Source: an uncultured Caulobacterales bacterium
Lineage (GTDB): Bacteria; Pseudomonadota; Alphaproteobacteria; Caulobacterales; Maricaulaceae
Assembly (NCBI GenBank): GCA_938009235.1
Contig: CALLIK010000004.1
Location: 429,725 to 493,724 of the forward strand
Reading direction: 5' to 3'
DNA length: 64,000 nt
Positions 9,497 through 21,126 of this stretch are shown here, piece by piece. The notes beneath the pieces are model-generated. The model made no database searches. It saw only the letters and a program-made list of their open reading frames with translations, and had not been told where the DNA came from. The first letter of the stretch is position 1; each line of letters begins with the position of its first letter. The position numbers and the translations under genes are program-made.

Positions 9497-10776
9497 GCAG
9501 TTTTCTCCATCACGGCAAAGAAAAAGCCATCTGTATTTGTAGAGGCTGGGGTCAATGTCAGCGTACATCCGTCAGCAGACCAAGGCTTTGGTGCATCAAC
9601 ACCAAAACGGTCTTCCCAGACCTCGCCAGCCGAAAGCAATTCAAAGCCCTCTGTGCGCTCTAGAAACGCGTAGACTTGCGCTTCGTTTTCCGCAGCGAGT
9701 ACCGAACATGTTACATAGAAAAGCAAGCCGCCGGGTTTGACGAAATTTTTAGCTTCATCGAGAACTTTGACTTGCTCCTGCATACGGCGTCCAAGTGCAT
9801 CTTCGGTTAAGCGCCATTTTGCGTCTGGCTTACGACGCCATGTCCCAACACCTGTACAGGGCGCATCCACAAGAACGCGATCCATGCTGCCTCTTAGATT
9901 ATTCAAACTTTTCGCTGGTGGCTGCACAACTTTAACAATCGTGGCCCCTGCGCGAACGGATCGCTCGTAAGTCGGTGCAAGCCGGCGTTTATCAATGTCA
10001 AAAGCGTGAAGCGCTCCTTCATTGTTCATGTCAGCAGCCAGTGCGAGGGACTTACCACCCCCGCCTGCACAATAATCCAAAATCTTTTCACCAGGTTTTG
10101 CTGCGACAAGCATACTAACGATCTGTGAGCCTTCATCCTGAATTTCCAACTTGCCCGTCAAAAAATCAGGGTCGGATTGAATATTGGGGTGGCGGCCTGA
10201 GCCTTTTACAGGTTGGAAGCGCATACCAACGGGTGAGATATCAGTTTTTGTCGCCGCAGACGGCGTGAGGTCATCACGTGTGCCTTTGATTAAATTTGCA
10301 CGAACGTCCATAGGCGGACGATGCGTAAGCGCCTCACCCTCTTCAACGGCGCTCTCATCAAAGTTCGTCTCAAAGGCAGGCCAAAGCCAATCTGGAACAT
10401 CCGCTCTGATCCAATCAGGTGCCGTCTCAAGTTTGATTTGACCGCGTAGCTTAAGAATTTGGTCTTCTGTCAAAGGCGCACCGAAATGTGTATCACCCTC
10501 TGTTTGTTCTAGGATTTCATCAACAGTGATACCGCCAGAAAACACGGCGGCGCCAAGAGCAAGTGACCTTGGGCTCATATTATCCATACGAAACGCAATT
10601 GACGATTTACGACGCAATGCATCCAGCACAATATTGCCAATCGCGGAACGATCTTTCGAACCGGCAAAGCGATGAGACTTACCCCAATCACGAAGCGCCA
10701 TAGTTACAGGCGTGCGTCTCTCGACGACATCTTCTAAAACTTCAGCCGCAGCCTGTATTCTTCCACCAAGTCTCAT
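9493..10776 (-). CDS. rsmB: RsmB/NOP family rRNA m5C methyltransferase
   Basis: This is a SAM-dependent RNA cytosine-5 methyltransferase of 427 residues. An N-terminal helical region (NusB/RsmB-like, about 1-120) precedes the Rossmann methyltransferase domain. That domain has the SAM loop [15 protein letters not shown], the acidic AFDIDKRR turn, [12 protein letters not shown] (motif IV Cys) and [12 protein letters not shown] (motif VI catalytic Cys). The target is probably 16S rRNA, but NOP paralogues cannot be told apart safely by eye. It lies between guaB (80 bp upstream) and guaA (4-nt overlap), so it is probably transcribed with GMP synthesis. Confidence 0.88.
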   Translation of the reverse strand: MRLGGRIQAAAEVLEDVVERRTPVTMALRDWGKSHRFAGSKDRSAIGNIVLDALRRKSSIAFRMDNMSPRSLALGAAVFSGGITVDEILEQTEGDTHFGAPLTEDQILKLRGQIKLETAPDWIRADVPDWLWPAFETNFDESAVEEGEALTHRPPMDVRANLIKGTRDDLTPSAATKTDISPVGMRFQPVKGSGRHPNIQSDPDFLTGKLEIQDEGSQIVSMLVAAKPGEKILDYCAGGGGKSLALAADMNNEGALHAFDIDKRRLAPTYERSVRAGATIVKVVQPPAKSLNNLRGSMDRVLVDAPCTGVGTWRRKPDAKWRLTEDALGRRMQEQVKVLDEAKNFVKPGGLLFYVTCSVLAAENEAQVYAFLERTEGFELLSAGEVWEDRFGVDAPKPWSADGCTLTLTPASTNTDGFFFAVMEKTA

Positions 10777-10855
10777 TGAGACATTCCAATCAAGCTACTC
10801 AGGGCGTTCAAAAACATCGCACCCGAGAAAAATAGATGAGCCGTGTTCATTTGAA

Positions 10856-12343
<1,488 letters not shown>

Positions 12344-12413
12344 TTATCAGCAATGTTTAACGGGGGCAAAGGGTTTCCTAAGCATACAGCCTCTCAAAGC
12401 ACACAAACCGCAG

Positions 12414-13184
12414 TTAAGGCTCACGACTCTGCAAATTCATCGCAACTAGGTAGACTTCAGGGCTGCCTTTACGCGAACTTTCAGGTTTTGCGTGCTGAAC
12501 CTTCTGAAAATTACGTTTCAAACGATCAAGCAGAACCTTCTCGGCCCCGCCTTGAAAGACCTTCGTAACAAAATGCCCTCCTGGCCGTAACGTTTCCATC
12601 GCAAATTCAGCGGCGGCCTCGACCAGAGACACCGTCTTCAGATGATCCGTTTGACGATGCCCCGTCGTATTTGCAGCAAGGTCAGACACAACAATATCCG
12701 GCGCAGCTCCCAATAGAGCTTTAATACGCCGCGGCGCACTATCGTCCATGAAATCAAACTCGATCAAATCAGCACCCGCAACAGGATCAACAGGTAGAAT
12801 ATCAATCCCAACAACACGGTCTGCTCCGCGTTTCATAGCGATTTGAACCCAGCCCCCTGGCGCACAACCCAAATCAACAACAAGTGACCCTGGTTTCAGG
12901 AGACCAAACTTATCATCCAGCTCTTCAAGCTTGAACGCAGCTCGCGAGCGATAGCCTTTTTCTTTTGCTTTTCGCACATAGGGATCATTAAGCTGACGCT
13001 CGAGCCAAAGCTTAGACGAAATTTTACGTCCGCTCGCTGTTTTAACTTTTGTGTGTAACAGACGCGTCGCATCATCTTGCTCAGGTTTAGACGTAACGCG
13101 AGAACGCTTTCGGCCTTCAGTTTTAGAGCCCGACATTTTGCCCTTATTAGCTCGAGGCCTATGACTTGGTGGTTTACGCGCCAT
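12414..13184 (-). CDS. rlmE: 23S rRNA (U2552) 2'-O-methyltransferase RlmE/FtsJ
   Basis: This enzyme methylates the ribose of U2552 in the A loop of 23S rRNA, late in 50S assembly. The 256-residue protein has a basic, probably disordered N-terminal extension of about 50 residues. The FtsJ Rossmann domain follows with the SAM loop VVDLGCAPGGW (102-112). The catalytic K-D-K-E tetrad is visible as Lys85 (RAAFKLEEL), Asp168 (VSDLAAN), Lys208 (VTKVFQG) and Glu243 (SPEVYLVA). Its start overlaps the end of the upstream ppx gene by 11 nt, a pairing common in alphaproteobacteria. The N-terminal extension is longer than in E. coli but usual for this class. Confidence 0.95.
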   Translation of the reverse strand: MARKPPSHRPRANKGKMSGSKTEGRKRSRVTSKPEQDDATRLLHTKVKTASGRKISSKLWLERQLNDPYVRKAKEKGYRSRAAFKLEELDDKFGLLKPGSLVVDLGCAPGGWVQIAMKRGADRVVGIDILPVDPVAGADLIEFDFMDDSAPRRIKALLGAAPDIVVSDLAANTTGHRQTDHLKTVSLVEAAAEFAMETLRPGGHFVTKVFQGGAEKVLLDRLKRNFQKVQHAKPESSRKGSPEVYLVAMNLQSREP

Positions 13185-14373
13185 CTGATGGCTCCGATTT
13201 TTGAGTGATGTCAGAATAAGCGGTGTCAGAAGTGATATCTTCGGACGCCTCTTTTTTCTCGGGAGTCTCTACCTTTGGAACAGTTCGCCCCTTTTGCATG
13301 AGACCTATTAGCATGCCTTCACGCAAACCACGATCCGCAACTCTAATCATCTTAGACGGCCACAGTTCGCATAAAACATCTATAATTGCGCACCCAGCTA
13401 CCAATAAGTTCGCGCGATCTTGACCGATACAAGGTTCTTGTGCGCGCTCATCAAAGGTACGCGACCCCATATCTCTAGCCACAGCTACGGCGTCCGCAGA
13501 ACGAAGCCAGAGGCCATCTACTTTTGCGCGTTGGTAGTAAGGTAACTTCAAATGTATCCCAGCCAAAGAGGTGATCGTTCCAGAAGTACCTATTAAATGC
13601 CCACGCCCTTGCTGAAAGACATTCGTAAAACGGGTTTCACACCCCTGCTCTTTAATAGACTCGCGCACGAGCGTACAAAGCTGTTCATACCAGAGAGCTT
13701 TGTCTTCAATTTCTGGCACACGCTCAGACAAAGTCACAACCCCTATAGGAAGTGAGGCCCACGCACTGATCGGTGGGCGGTGCAATCGGTGCTGAGACTT
13801 TTCATCACGTAATTTTCTCACATCGACCCAAGACAACTCAGTTGAACCGCCTCCAATATCAATGACAAGTGCAACATCTTTAGTGTCGTCAACAAGGTTC
13901 AAACACCCCATAACAGCCAACCGGCTTTCAACACGCGGGCTGATAACCTCGAGCGTTAAACCTGTTTCTTCTTTGACCCGTTTAAGAAAAACATCGCCAT
14001 TACTCGCGCGGCGACAAGCTGCCGTTGCAACACATCTCCAGCGTTTTACGCGTTTTGCCTGCATTTTAGACGCACAAACAGCCATCGCTTCTACGGCCGC
14101 ATCCATGCTCTCTTCACTAAGACGTCCTGTAGAGGCTAAGCCCTGCCCCAAACGAACCACACGGCTATAGCTATCTACGATACGAAAACTGTCACCTGAA
14201 TCGCGTGCAATCAAAAGTCGACAATTGTTTGTTCCAAGATCAATAGCTGCGTAGTTTGGAGATTGCCGTCCCTTAGGACGGTTTCCACCACCACGTTTAT
14301 GTCTTGGCCGCCTCCGAGTGCCACGCTCAGTTGGCGTAGGTTTATCGGAGCCGGAGTCTTGCACATCCGGCAT
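13174..14373 (-). CDS. ppx: Ppx/GppA family phosphatase
   Basis: This protein of 399 residues belongs to the exopolyphosphatase/guanosine pentaphosphatase family (ASKHA fold). A basic N-terminal extension precedes the phosphate-1 motif AAIDLGTNNCRLL (about 42-54). The phosphate-2 motif IDIGGGSTEL follows, then a GTSGTITSLAG segment. The C-terminal helical domain of long Ppx proteins is absent, so this is the short form; an acidic Ser/Glu/Asp-rich tail replaces it. It could hydrolyse polyphosphate or pppGpp, and sequence alone does not decide. An AAAGAGAG ribosome site precedes ATG 14373. It is translationally linked to rlmE through an 11-nt overlap. Confidence 0.88.
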   Translation of the reverse strand: MPDVQDSGSDKPTPTERGTRRRPRHKRGGGNRPKGRQSPNYAAIDLGTNNCRLLIARDSGDSFRIVDSYSRVVRLGQGLASTGRLSEESMDAAVEAMAVCASKMQAKRVKRWRCVATAACRRASNGDVFLKRVKEETGLTLEVISPRVESRLAVMGCLNLVDDTKDVALVIDIGGGSTELSWVDVRKLRDEKSQHRLHRPPISAWASLPIGVVTLSERVPEIEDKALWYEQLCTLVRESIKEQGCETRFTNVFQQGRGHLIGTSGTITSLAGIHLKLPYYQRAKVDGLWLRSADAVAVARDMGSRTFDERAQEPCIGQDRANLLVAGCAIIDVLCELWPSKMIRVADRGLREGMLIGLMQKGRTVPKVETPEKKEASEDITSDTAYSDITQKSEPSDGA

Positions 14374-14484
14374 ATTGGTCTCTCTTTAGCCAAAGGGTCG
14401 CGATTATCGCGCGCGCGCACGGCTTATTCTCCTCCTTGCTAGGGCAAAGAGGCCCTATCCGTAAAGACTTAAATTATGAGGGTA

Positions 14485-16230
14485 TTAGTGAATGTCGATA
14501 TGATCAGAGAATTGAGCCCAATCAGGCTCAGGTTGCAGGGCAATCATAGCGTCATGTTGAGAAAAATAAAGGCGACCGCTTAACGTTTCCAGAAAATCAG
14601 ATCTATACATTCGCTCCCGAACAACAGACTGCATATCTGACAAATGAAGTTTAATTTCCAGCCCTTTAAGGCGTCGGTTAATTTCCTCCAAACTAGATAA
14701 TGCGCTCGCATCAATATGGTTGACGCCCGTACACATCAAAACCAAATCAGTGACCTTTGGATTTTCTGATATTACAGACGCCACTCGGTCTTCTAGGAAA
14801 CGCGCATTCGCATAATATAGACCTTCATCTATGCGCAGAGTTTTTACAGCCTCATCCGTTTCAACATTAAACCTGTCAGCATCACGGTAATGCTCGGTTC
14901 CGGGAAAACGTCCGACCAGCGGCATATGAGGTGTCAAACTCTGACGAACATGAAGAACCATCGCCAAAACGACACCCGCCAAAACGCCCCATTGAACCCC
15001 CAATACCAAAACGGAGATAAAGGTCGCAAGCGCAGTAATTCCATCTGTTCGAGAATAAGTCCATGTTCGCCAAATACTGCCAAAATCCAATAAATTAAGA
15101 CAGGCCACTATAATGAGGCCCGCTAACACGGATAATGGCAAGTTTTGCAGGATAGGCGTCAAGAAGAGAGCCGTCATCGCCATAAAGCCAGCCACCAACA
15201 ACCCAACCATAGGCGTCTTCCCGCCTGCTGTGAAGTTTACAGCTGACCGAGACATTGACCCGTTGATTGGGTAGCCACCTGTTATGCCTGCGACAGCATT
15301 CGCCGCGCCAAGGCCGAGTAATTCACGATTAGAGTCTACGCGTCCCCTACGGCGCGCCGCAAGCTCTTGAGCCGTCGATGTACTGTCTACAAATGCAACA
15401 ACCGCAATCACCACTGCTGGGACAAGTAAGTTTTCATAGGCGGGTGCCGTCAACACGGGAACACTAAACGGTGGCAAACCCGCTGGTACGGAACCCACAA
15501 TCGCCAGTCCATACTCACCACCAAAATCAAAAACAGTACAGAGTGTTACGAAAGCTGCGATTATAACGATGGGTGCCATGCGTGATATAAGTTTAGCAAT
15601 CTTTGCCCTCACCCCTGACTTCACCAGTATCAACGGCAGAACCTTTCGCACCAAAACGAAAAGCGCCATTGCCACACCACCAGTCAAAAGTGCGAGAGCG
15701 TTAATTTCAGATATCTGACTAATAATATCTGTGATCATGCCAAAAGCGGTCTGTGACTGCACTTCAACGCCTAAGACGTGCTTGGCTTGACTGAATATGA
15801 TCAACAGAGCAGCACCAGTTATGTAGGCGGAAACGACTGGACGAGAGACAAAGTTCATCACAAACCCTGCTTTAAACAAGCCTGCAACGAGCAACATGCC
15901 TCCCGTCATTAAGGCCAATGCAGCTGCACTCACAATACGGGTACCTTCGGGCAGGGTCGCAATGGTCGCCGCGGTCATCAATGAAATCACCGCCGTGGGG
16001 CCGACATTCAGATAGTTTGATGACCCAAAGAAAGCATAGGCCACAAGCGGAAAAATTGAGGCATAAATACCGAGCTGAGGCGGTAATCCCGCCAAAAGTG
16101 CATATGCGAGACATTGCGGAACCAAGAGGATCGTAACAACGACTGCCGCTAGAAGGTCGTCCGTGAAAACAGTCAGCTTATACGCCGTCAGCCAACCATA
16201 TTGCTCACTTATCGCACGCTTCAGGCCCAT
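14485..16230 (-). CDS. SulP family anion transporter with STAS domain
   Basis: The 581-residue inner-membrane protein has a SulP membrane domain (about 20-410) with alternating hydrophobic helices. The family signature is near the first helices (LVPQCLAYALLAGLPPQLGIYASIFPLVAYAFFG region). Helix 8-10 features include DSTSTAQELAARR and the PINGSMSRSAVNFTAGGKT loop. The cytosolic STAS domain follows (about 440-560), containing VLMCTGVNHIDASALSSLEE. SulP proteins move sulphate, bicarbonate or other anions. Substrate cannot be assigned, although cysK and metC downstream make sulphate plausible. It stands alone, with 46 bp to the next gene upstream on the same strand. Confidence 0.92.
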   Translation of the reverse strand: MGLKRAISEQYGWLTAYKLTVFTDDLLAAVVVTILLVPQCLAYALLAGLPPQLGIYASIFPLVAYAFFGSSNYLNVGPTAVISLMTAATIATLPEGTRIVSAAALALMTGGMLLVAGLFKAGFVMNFVSRPVVSAYITGAALLIIFSQAKHVLGVEVQSQTAFGMITDIISQISEINALALLTGGVAMALFVLVRKVLPLILVKSGVRAKIAKLISRMAPIVIIAAFVTLCTVFDFGGEYGLAIVGSVPAGLPPFSVPVLTAPAYENLLVPAVVIAVVAFVDSTSTAQELAARRRGRVDSNRELLGLGAANAVAGITGGYPINGSMSRSAVNFTAGGKTPMVGLLVAGFMAMTALFLTPILQNLPLSVLAGLIIVACLNLLDFGSIWRTWTYSRTDGITALATFISVLVLGVQWGVLAGVVLAMVLHVRQSLTPHMPLVGRFPGTEHYRDADRFNVETDEAVKTLRIDEGLYYANARFLEDRVASVISENPKVTDLVLMCTGVNHIDASALSSLEEINRRLKGLEIKLHLSDMQSVVRERMYRSDFLETLSGRLYFSQHDAMIALQPEPDWAQFSDHIDIH

Positions 16231-16276
16231 TTCTTAGCCTTCAGTGCGAAAACAGCGACATATGGAGGCCCGTAGA

Positions 16277-16702
16277 TCACTCTGCGTTTTGTTCTGTATA
16301 TTGCGTCAGAGGTCCTCGAAGTTGCTCGAGGTTGATACCAATCTCTGCGATTGAATCTAAAACGCCATCCACGCCCATCTTGTCAACATGAGCAAATGCC
16401 CAAAGCGCGGCTGAGCGCATCCCTGATGCACAAAAGGCAACGATAGGCCTCGGCAGCGTTTTATACGCCGAGACTGACGCTTCAATGAGCTGCGGCGAGA
16501 GACCACCCGACATTGGCAGATGAATGTAATCAACGCCGAAAGTCTGGGCTGATGTTTCGAGCTCTTCTGAGAGAGGTTGAATCGGCGCTTCCATGTCAGG
16601 GCGATTATTCACAAAACTCATCACGCCTTGTTCAGCGAGCGCTTGCATCTGCGCAGCCAATAATTGGCCCGTGATAAATACATCTCCAGGAAGCTCTTTC
16701 AT
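16277..16702 (-). CDS. DUF442/TIGR01244-type rhodanese-like (beta-lactamase hydrolase-like) protein
   Basis: This is a 141-residue cytosolic protein of the small phosphatase/rhodanese-like group. It starts MKELPGDVFITGQL, has the FVNNRPDMEAP strand and the conserved DYIHLPMSGGLS segment. The active-site loop FCASGMRSA has a Cys-X4-Arg spacing as in rhodaneses, suggesting persulphide or phosphate transfer. A longer frame to 16795 exists, but that part is only an overlap with tkt. ATG 16702 lies 4 nt after the tkt stop. The ribosome site is weak, so translation is probably coupled to tkt. The exact function is not established for this family. Confidence 0.85.
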   Translation of the reverse strand: MKELPGDVFITGQLLAAQMQALAEQGVMSFVNNRPDMEAPIQPLSEELETSAQTFGVDYIHLPMSGGLSPQLIEASVSAYKTLPRPIVAFCASGMRSAALWAFAHVDKMGVDGVLDSIAEIGINLEQLRGPLTQYTEQNAE

Positions 16703-16706
16703 GGCT

Positions 16707-18698
16707 CTAACCGACCATAGATTTAGCAAGATCAAATACAGCGTCAGTTGTGATACCGAAGTGTTTGAAAAGGTCAGCCCCAGGCGCGGATGCACCGAAG
16801 CTGCTCATACCAACAAATCCGCCTTCACGGCCAATCAAGCCATCCCAACCTTGTCGAATGCCAGCTTCAACAGCAATCTTAGGTAAGTCCTTGCCGATCA
16901 CCGAGCGGATATATTGTTCGTCTTGCTCTAGGAACAAATCCATACATGGAATTGAGACAACCCGAGCCGAAACGCCGTCTGCTTCAAGGCGATCAGAGGC
17001 TTCTACAGCCAAATGCACTTCAGAGCCCGTTGCGAGGAGAACGATATCATCCGCCCCTTTACCTGCACGGAGTATATATCCGCCGCGTTCTGACATGTTT
17101 TTAGACGCATCATTACGAAGGCCAGGAACGCCTTGGCGCGTGAGGGCCATAATCGCTGGCGCTGTTTTGTTCTGCAATGCAATTTCATAGCACTCGGCCA
17201 CTTCAACAGCGTCGGCTGGACGATATGTGTAGCAGTTCGGAATCGCGCGTAGGCTTGCAAGATGTTCAACAGGTTGATGTGTTGGACCATCTTCGCCGAC
17301 TCCAATAGAATCATGTGTTGCGACATATATTGTACGCACACCCATCAAAGCAGCCAAACGAACAGACGGACGGCAATAATCCATAAACACCATAAATAGA
17401 CCTGAGTACGGTATAACACCGCCGTGCAGTGCCATGCCGTTCATGGCAGCGCCCATTCCATGCTCACGAATACCCCAATTCATGTAGCGCCCACCATAGG
17501 ACCCCGCTTGAATTTCGACAGAGGTCGCAGGCGTCTTCGTCTTATTAGAACCTTCCAGATCAGCGGAACCAGACATCATATCGGTCAGAAGTTCAGTCAA
17601 CGGCGCCAGAGCTTTACCAGAAGATGCACGGGTCGCCATAGATGGCATTTCCACCGCTAGTGTATTTTTATAAGCCTGATAGTCCTCAAGCCATCCCGCA
17701 TTTAGCTCACCCGCCATGGCGCGCTTGAAATCGTCTCCATTTGCATCTGCAGCCAAACGAGTGCTCCAGTCTGCATGCGCATCTGCGCCCGCACGCGCTG
17801 GTTTAGCCCAATCATCATAAACATGTTGTGGAATTTCAAAGGGTGCATGTGCCCAACCACGGGCTTCGCGTGTTCCTGCGATTTCTTCATCACCCAGAGG
17901 TGCGCCATGTGCCTTGTTCAAACCCGCTTTAGTCGGCGCGCCCTTGCCGATTGTTGTCTTACACGCAATCAGCGTTGGCTTGTCGGACACCTTTGCTTGT
18001 CTAAGCGCATCCGCGACAGCATCACGATCATGACCATCAATGGCAATTGTGTTCCAATTTGACGCTTTAAAGCGAGCAATTTGATCTGTTGAACTTGAGA
18101 GTGAAACAGGACCGTCGATGGTGATGTTATTATCGTCCCACATCACGATGAGACGGTTCAGGCCCAAATGACCTGCCAAGCCAATCGCTTCTTGGCTGAT
18201 GCCTTCCATCAAACACCCGTCGCCTGCGATTACATATGTGTGGTGATTGACGAGATCGTCGCCATAGCGTGCATTTAGATGACGTTCGGCAAGAGCGAAC
18301 CCAACAGCGTTAGAGATACCCTGCCCCAAAGGTCCTGTTGTGGTTTCAACGCCAGGGACATGGCCGTATTCGGGATGGCCCGCTGTAATCGCGCCCAACT
18401 GACGGAAGTCTTTGATCTGGTCCATCGTCACAGCTTCGTAGCCCGTGAGATGCAACAAACTATAGATCAACATTGACCCATGACCCGCCGACAGGATGAA
18501 ACGATCACGGTCCGCCCAGTCTGGGGCTTTCGGATCAAACTTTAGGAATTGAGAAAACAGAACAGTCGCAGCATCAGCCATTCCCATCGGCATTCCAGGA
18601 TGCCCAGAATTTGCTCGTTGAACCGCATCCATGGAAAGTGCCGCAATGGCGTTGGACATATCGCGGTGCTGATCCGCAGTGAAAGTCAGGTCTGTCAT
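16707..18698 (-). CDS. tkt: Transketolase
   Basis: This thiamine-diphosphate enzyme of the non-oxidative pentose phosphate pathway exchanges two-carbon units between ketose and aldose phosphates. The 663-residue protein has the early RANSGHPGMPMGMAD motif, His73 in AGHGSM, and the TPP-binding GDGCLMEGISQEA (from 159) with DDNN about 30 residues later. GIREHGMGAAMNG contains the catalytic Glu, and the Asp-Ser-Ile-Gly-Val-Gly-Glu-Asp-Gly-Pro-Thr-His loop is present. The C-terminal domain is complete. Length equals the family norm. It is divergent from cysK across 263 bp and is followed by the rhodanese-like gene after 4 nt. Confidence 0.97.
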   Translation of the reverse strand: MTDLTFTADQHRDMSNAIAALSMDAVQRANSGHPGMPMGMADAATVLFSQFLKFDPKAPDWADRDRFILSAGHGSMLIYSLLHLTGYEAVTMDQIKDFRQLGAITAGHPEYGHVPGVETTTGPLGQGISNAVGFALAERHLNARYGDDLVNHHTYVIAGDGCLMEGISQEAIGLAGHLGLNRLIVMWDDNNITIDGPVSLSSSTDQIARFKASNWNTIAIDGHDRDAVADALRQAKVSDKPTLIACKTTIGKGAPTKAGLNKAHGAPLGDEEIAGTREARGWAHAPFEIPQHVYDDWAKPARAGADAHADWSTRLAADANGDDFKRAMAGELNAGWLEDYQAYKNTLAVEMPSMATRASSGKALAPLTELLTDMMSGSADLEGSNKTKTPATSVEIQAGSYGGRYMNWGIREHGMGAAMNGMALHGGVIPYSGLFMVFMDYCRPSVRLAALMGVRTIYVATHDSIGVGEDGPTHQPVEHLASLRAIPNCYTYRPADAVEVAECYEIALQNKTAPAIMALTRQGVPGLRNDASKNMSERGGYILRAGKGADDIVLLATGSEVHLAVEASDRLEADGVSARVVSIPCMDLFLEQDEQYIRSVIGKDLPKIAVEAGIRQGWDGLIGREGGFVGMSSFGASAPGADLFKHFGITTDAVFDLAKSMVG

Positions 18699-18961
18699 AA
18701 TAGGTCCGGCGTGTTGGGGGCGACGACTCGCTTGATAAAGTTAACCGAATCTTTGCCACAAAGCTTTCGCCACCTCTACCCAACCGATTCGGCTGTCCAC
18801 AAATTCCGTAAGGATAAATGCAGTAAAAAGCCCCATATCGACGTTTTACCGCAACCGCAGATCGGAACTGAGTGCACAGTATCGCGAGAAAAGGTGAATA
18901 GCTGTGGATTTTGGCTATGCGCTGCGGCAAACGGTCATCATCCTTTGATGCGAGAAATACC
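18699..18961 (+). promoter_or_regulatory. Divergent tkt/cysK intergenic region with GANTC-containing inverted repeat
   Basis: The 263-bp region must hold the promoters of both tkt (minus) and cysK (plus). An inverted repeat CCGAATC (18745-18751) and GATTCGG (18786-18792) lies on the tkt side. Both arms contain GANTC, the methylation site of the alphaproteobacterial cell-cycle methyltransferase CcrM. I cannot identify promoter elements with confidence. No coding region is supportable here. Confidence 0.35.
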
Positions 18962-19963
18962 ATGATGAAAGCCCGTAACGTCCTCGACTTGATCGGCAAC
19001 ACACCTTTGCTCTATCTTCAGGATGCCTCCAAAATGACAGGCTGCGATATTTACGGGAAAGCTGAATTTCTAAATCCTGGTCAATCCGTAAAAGACCGGG
19101 CAGCTCTTTCCATCATTCGCGCCGCTGAAAAATCAGGCGCGTTGAAGCCAGGTGGTATCGTCGTCGAAGGCACAGCAGGTAACACAGGTATTGGCCTCGC
19201 GATGGTCTGTTCTGCTTTGGGCTACCGCTGCAAAATCGTGATGCCTCGCACTCAAAGCCAAGAGAAAAAAGACTCTGTCAAACTCCTCGGAGCTGAATTG
19301 ATCGAAGTCGATGCCAAACCATACTCCGACCCTGGCAACTACATTCACGTATCCGAACGACTAGCGAAAGACCTCAACGAGAAAGATCCAAATTGCGCGA
19401 TTTGGGCGAACCAATTCGACAACACGTCAAATCGTGACGCGCATATTAAATCAACAGGTCCAGAAATTTGGGAACAAACAGAAGGCAAAGTGGACGGCTT
19501 CATCTGCGCTGTTGGTTCGGGTGGAACAATTGGCGGTATTTCCATGTACCTCAAATCAAAGAACCCTCACGTTCAAATTGGCTTGGCAGACCCACATGGA
19601 TCGAAAATGTTTTCTTATTATGAAAACGGAGAATTAAAGAGCGAAGGCAACTCTATCACCGAGGGCATTGGACAAGGCCGCATAACTGCGAACCTACAAG
19701 ATGTTAAAATCGATCGCCAATACCGCATTTCAGATACAGAAGCCTTACAAGTCATCTTTGAGCTCAACCAACTCGAAGGCATCTGCCTTGGCGGTTCATC
19801 AGGAATCAACGTTGCAGGCGCCATTCAAATGGCGAGAGACATGGGACCAGGCCATACAATCGTGACGATCCTTTGCGATTACGGGCAACGTTATCAGTCT
19901 AAAGTCTACAATCCTGAATTCCTACGCGAGCGCGGTTTACCTGTACCAAGTTGGCTTTGCTAA
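18962..19963 (+). CDS. cysK: Cysteine synthase A (O-acetylserine sulphhydrylase)
   Basis: This PLP enzyme makes cysteine from O-acetylserine and sulphide. The sequence shows IGNTPLLYL near the N-terminus, the Schiff-base lysine in NPGQSVKDRAA (Lys44 counting from ATG 18962), and EGTAGNTGIGLA where most CysK proteins have a TSGNTG loop. The phosphate cup GSGGTIGG and GGSSGINVAGA near the C-terminus are also present. The 333-residue length is normal. The frame is open to 18911, but the ATG-ATG at 18962/18965 gives the conserved start. It is the first gene of a closely packed trio (cysK, metC, esterase), each 4 nt from the next, which suggests one transcript. Confidence 0.94.
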   Translation: MMKARNVLDLIGNTPLLYLQDASKMTGCDIYGKAEFLNPGQSVKDRAALSIIRAAEKSGALKPGGIVVEGTAGNTGIGLAMVCSALGYRCKIVMPRTQSQEKKDSVKLLGAELIEVDAKPYSDPGNYIHVSERLAKDLNEKDPNCAIWANQFDNTSNRDAHIKSTGPEIWEQTEGKVDGFICAVGSGGTIGGISMYLKSKNPHVQIGLADPHGSKMFSYYENGELKSEGNSITEGIGQGRITANLQDVKIDRQYRISDTEALQVIFELNQLEGICLGGSSGINVAGAIQMARDMGPGHTIVTILCDYGQRYQSKVYNPEFLRERGLPVPSWLC

Positions 19964-19967
19964 CCAC

Positions 19968-21122
19968 ATGAAAAACGACCTCGAAAGAGACACGAAGTTC
20001 ACTCATATGGGCCGTCCGCCTGCGGGATTAGGTACGCCTGTGAGTCATTCGGTTACGCGGGCCTCCACTCTTTTGTTTGAAAAGGCCGAAGATCTCTACC
20101 GTAGCGACGTTAGAGGGTACGGACGCCACGGTGCCGCTGTTCATGATGCGTTGGCCGAGCTGTTTACTGAATTGGAACAAGGCGTTGGCACACTTCTGTA
20201 TTCATCTGGACTAGCGGCTCTTACAGGCCCTGTTTTGTCTATTGTCAAACCAGGGGATCACATTCTCCTAACTGACTCGACCTATGGCCCGACCCGTCAT
20301 TTCTGTTTGACCTTCCTCGCTAGACTGGGCGTCGAAACAACCTTTTACGACCCGAGAATTGGGAGCGGAATTTCTGATCTTATTCAAGATAATACCTCTC
20401 TCATATTACTAGAAAGCCCGGGCTCGCTCACATTTGAAATCCAAGATATTCCCGCCATTGCCAAGGCTGCGAGAGCCAAAGGTGTCACGACACTGATCGA
20501 CAACACATGGTCAGCAGGCATTTCACTATCTCCGCTGCCTATGGGCGTAGACATCAGCATTCACGCCGCCACGAAATATTTCGGCGGACATAGTGACATC
20601 ATGTATGGCGCAGCAATATTTGCAGACGAAGCGCACTTCAAACGGGCCCAAATGACAGCCAAGCAGTTGGGTAATGCAAGCTCCCCTGATGACGCTTATC
20701 AAATTCTGCGAGGCTTCCGCACAGTCCTCCCGCGTTTCCGCCAACAAGAAGCGACATCCCTCGCTCTAGCAGAGTGGTTGATGACGCGAGATGAAATCCA
20801 ACAGGTGCTTCATCCTGCAGTATCAGATCATCCTGATCATGCCCTTTGGCAACGGGACTTTACAGGCGGAGGGTGTATTTTCTCTGTTGTACTCAAACCT
20901 ACTTCAGAAGCTGATGTCCTACGCTTCATCAACAATCTGAACCTCTTCGGTATTGGGTACTCTTATGGCGGGTTTGAAAGTCTCGCGATCCACTGTGACC
21001 CACAACTCCGTCGTAGTTGCGCCGCCACTTTAGCTGGCCCTTTAGTTCGCTTTGCCTGTGGGCTTGAAGCCATGGTTGATTTAAAAAATGATATAGAACA
21101 ATCCCTTGTGTCTATTTACTAA
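19968..21122 (+). CDS. metC: Cystathionine beta-lyase (Cys/Met metabolism PLP enzyme)
   Basis: This 384-residue fold-type I PLP enzyme of transsulphuration cleaves cystathionine to homocysteine, ammonia and pyruvate. Key features are GYGRHGAAVHDALAE, the cofactor-stacking segment DSTYGPTR (103-110), the MetC-type ESPGSLTFE (149-157) and the cofactor Asp in LIDNTWSAG. The Schiff-base Lys203 sits in HAATKYFGGHSD. The ESPGS segment favours cystathionine beta-lyase over gamma-synthase. It begins 4 nt after the cysK stop, and the esterase gene begins 4 nt after its own stop, so sulphur amino acid genes are co-transcribed here. Confidence 0.93.
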   Translation: MKNDLERDTKFTHMGRPPAGLGTPVSHSVTRASTLLFEKAEDLYRSDVRGYGRHGAAVHDALAELFTELEQGVGTLLYSSGLAALTGPVLSIVKPGDHILLTDSTYGPTRHFCLTFLARLGVETTFYDPRIGSGISDLIQDNTSLILLESPGSLTFEIQDIPAIAKAARAKGVTTLIDNTWSAGISLSPLPMGVDISIHAATKYFGGHSDIMYGAAIFADEAHFKRAQMTAKQLGNASSPDDAYQILRGFRTVLPRFRQQEATSLALAEWLMTRDEIQQVLHPAVSDHPDHALWQRDFTGGGCIFSVVLKPTSEADVLRFINNLNLFGIGYSYGGFESLAIHCDPQLRRSCAATLAGPLVRFACGLEAMVDLKNDIEQSLVSIY

Positions 21123-21126
21123 AGTT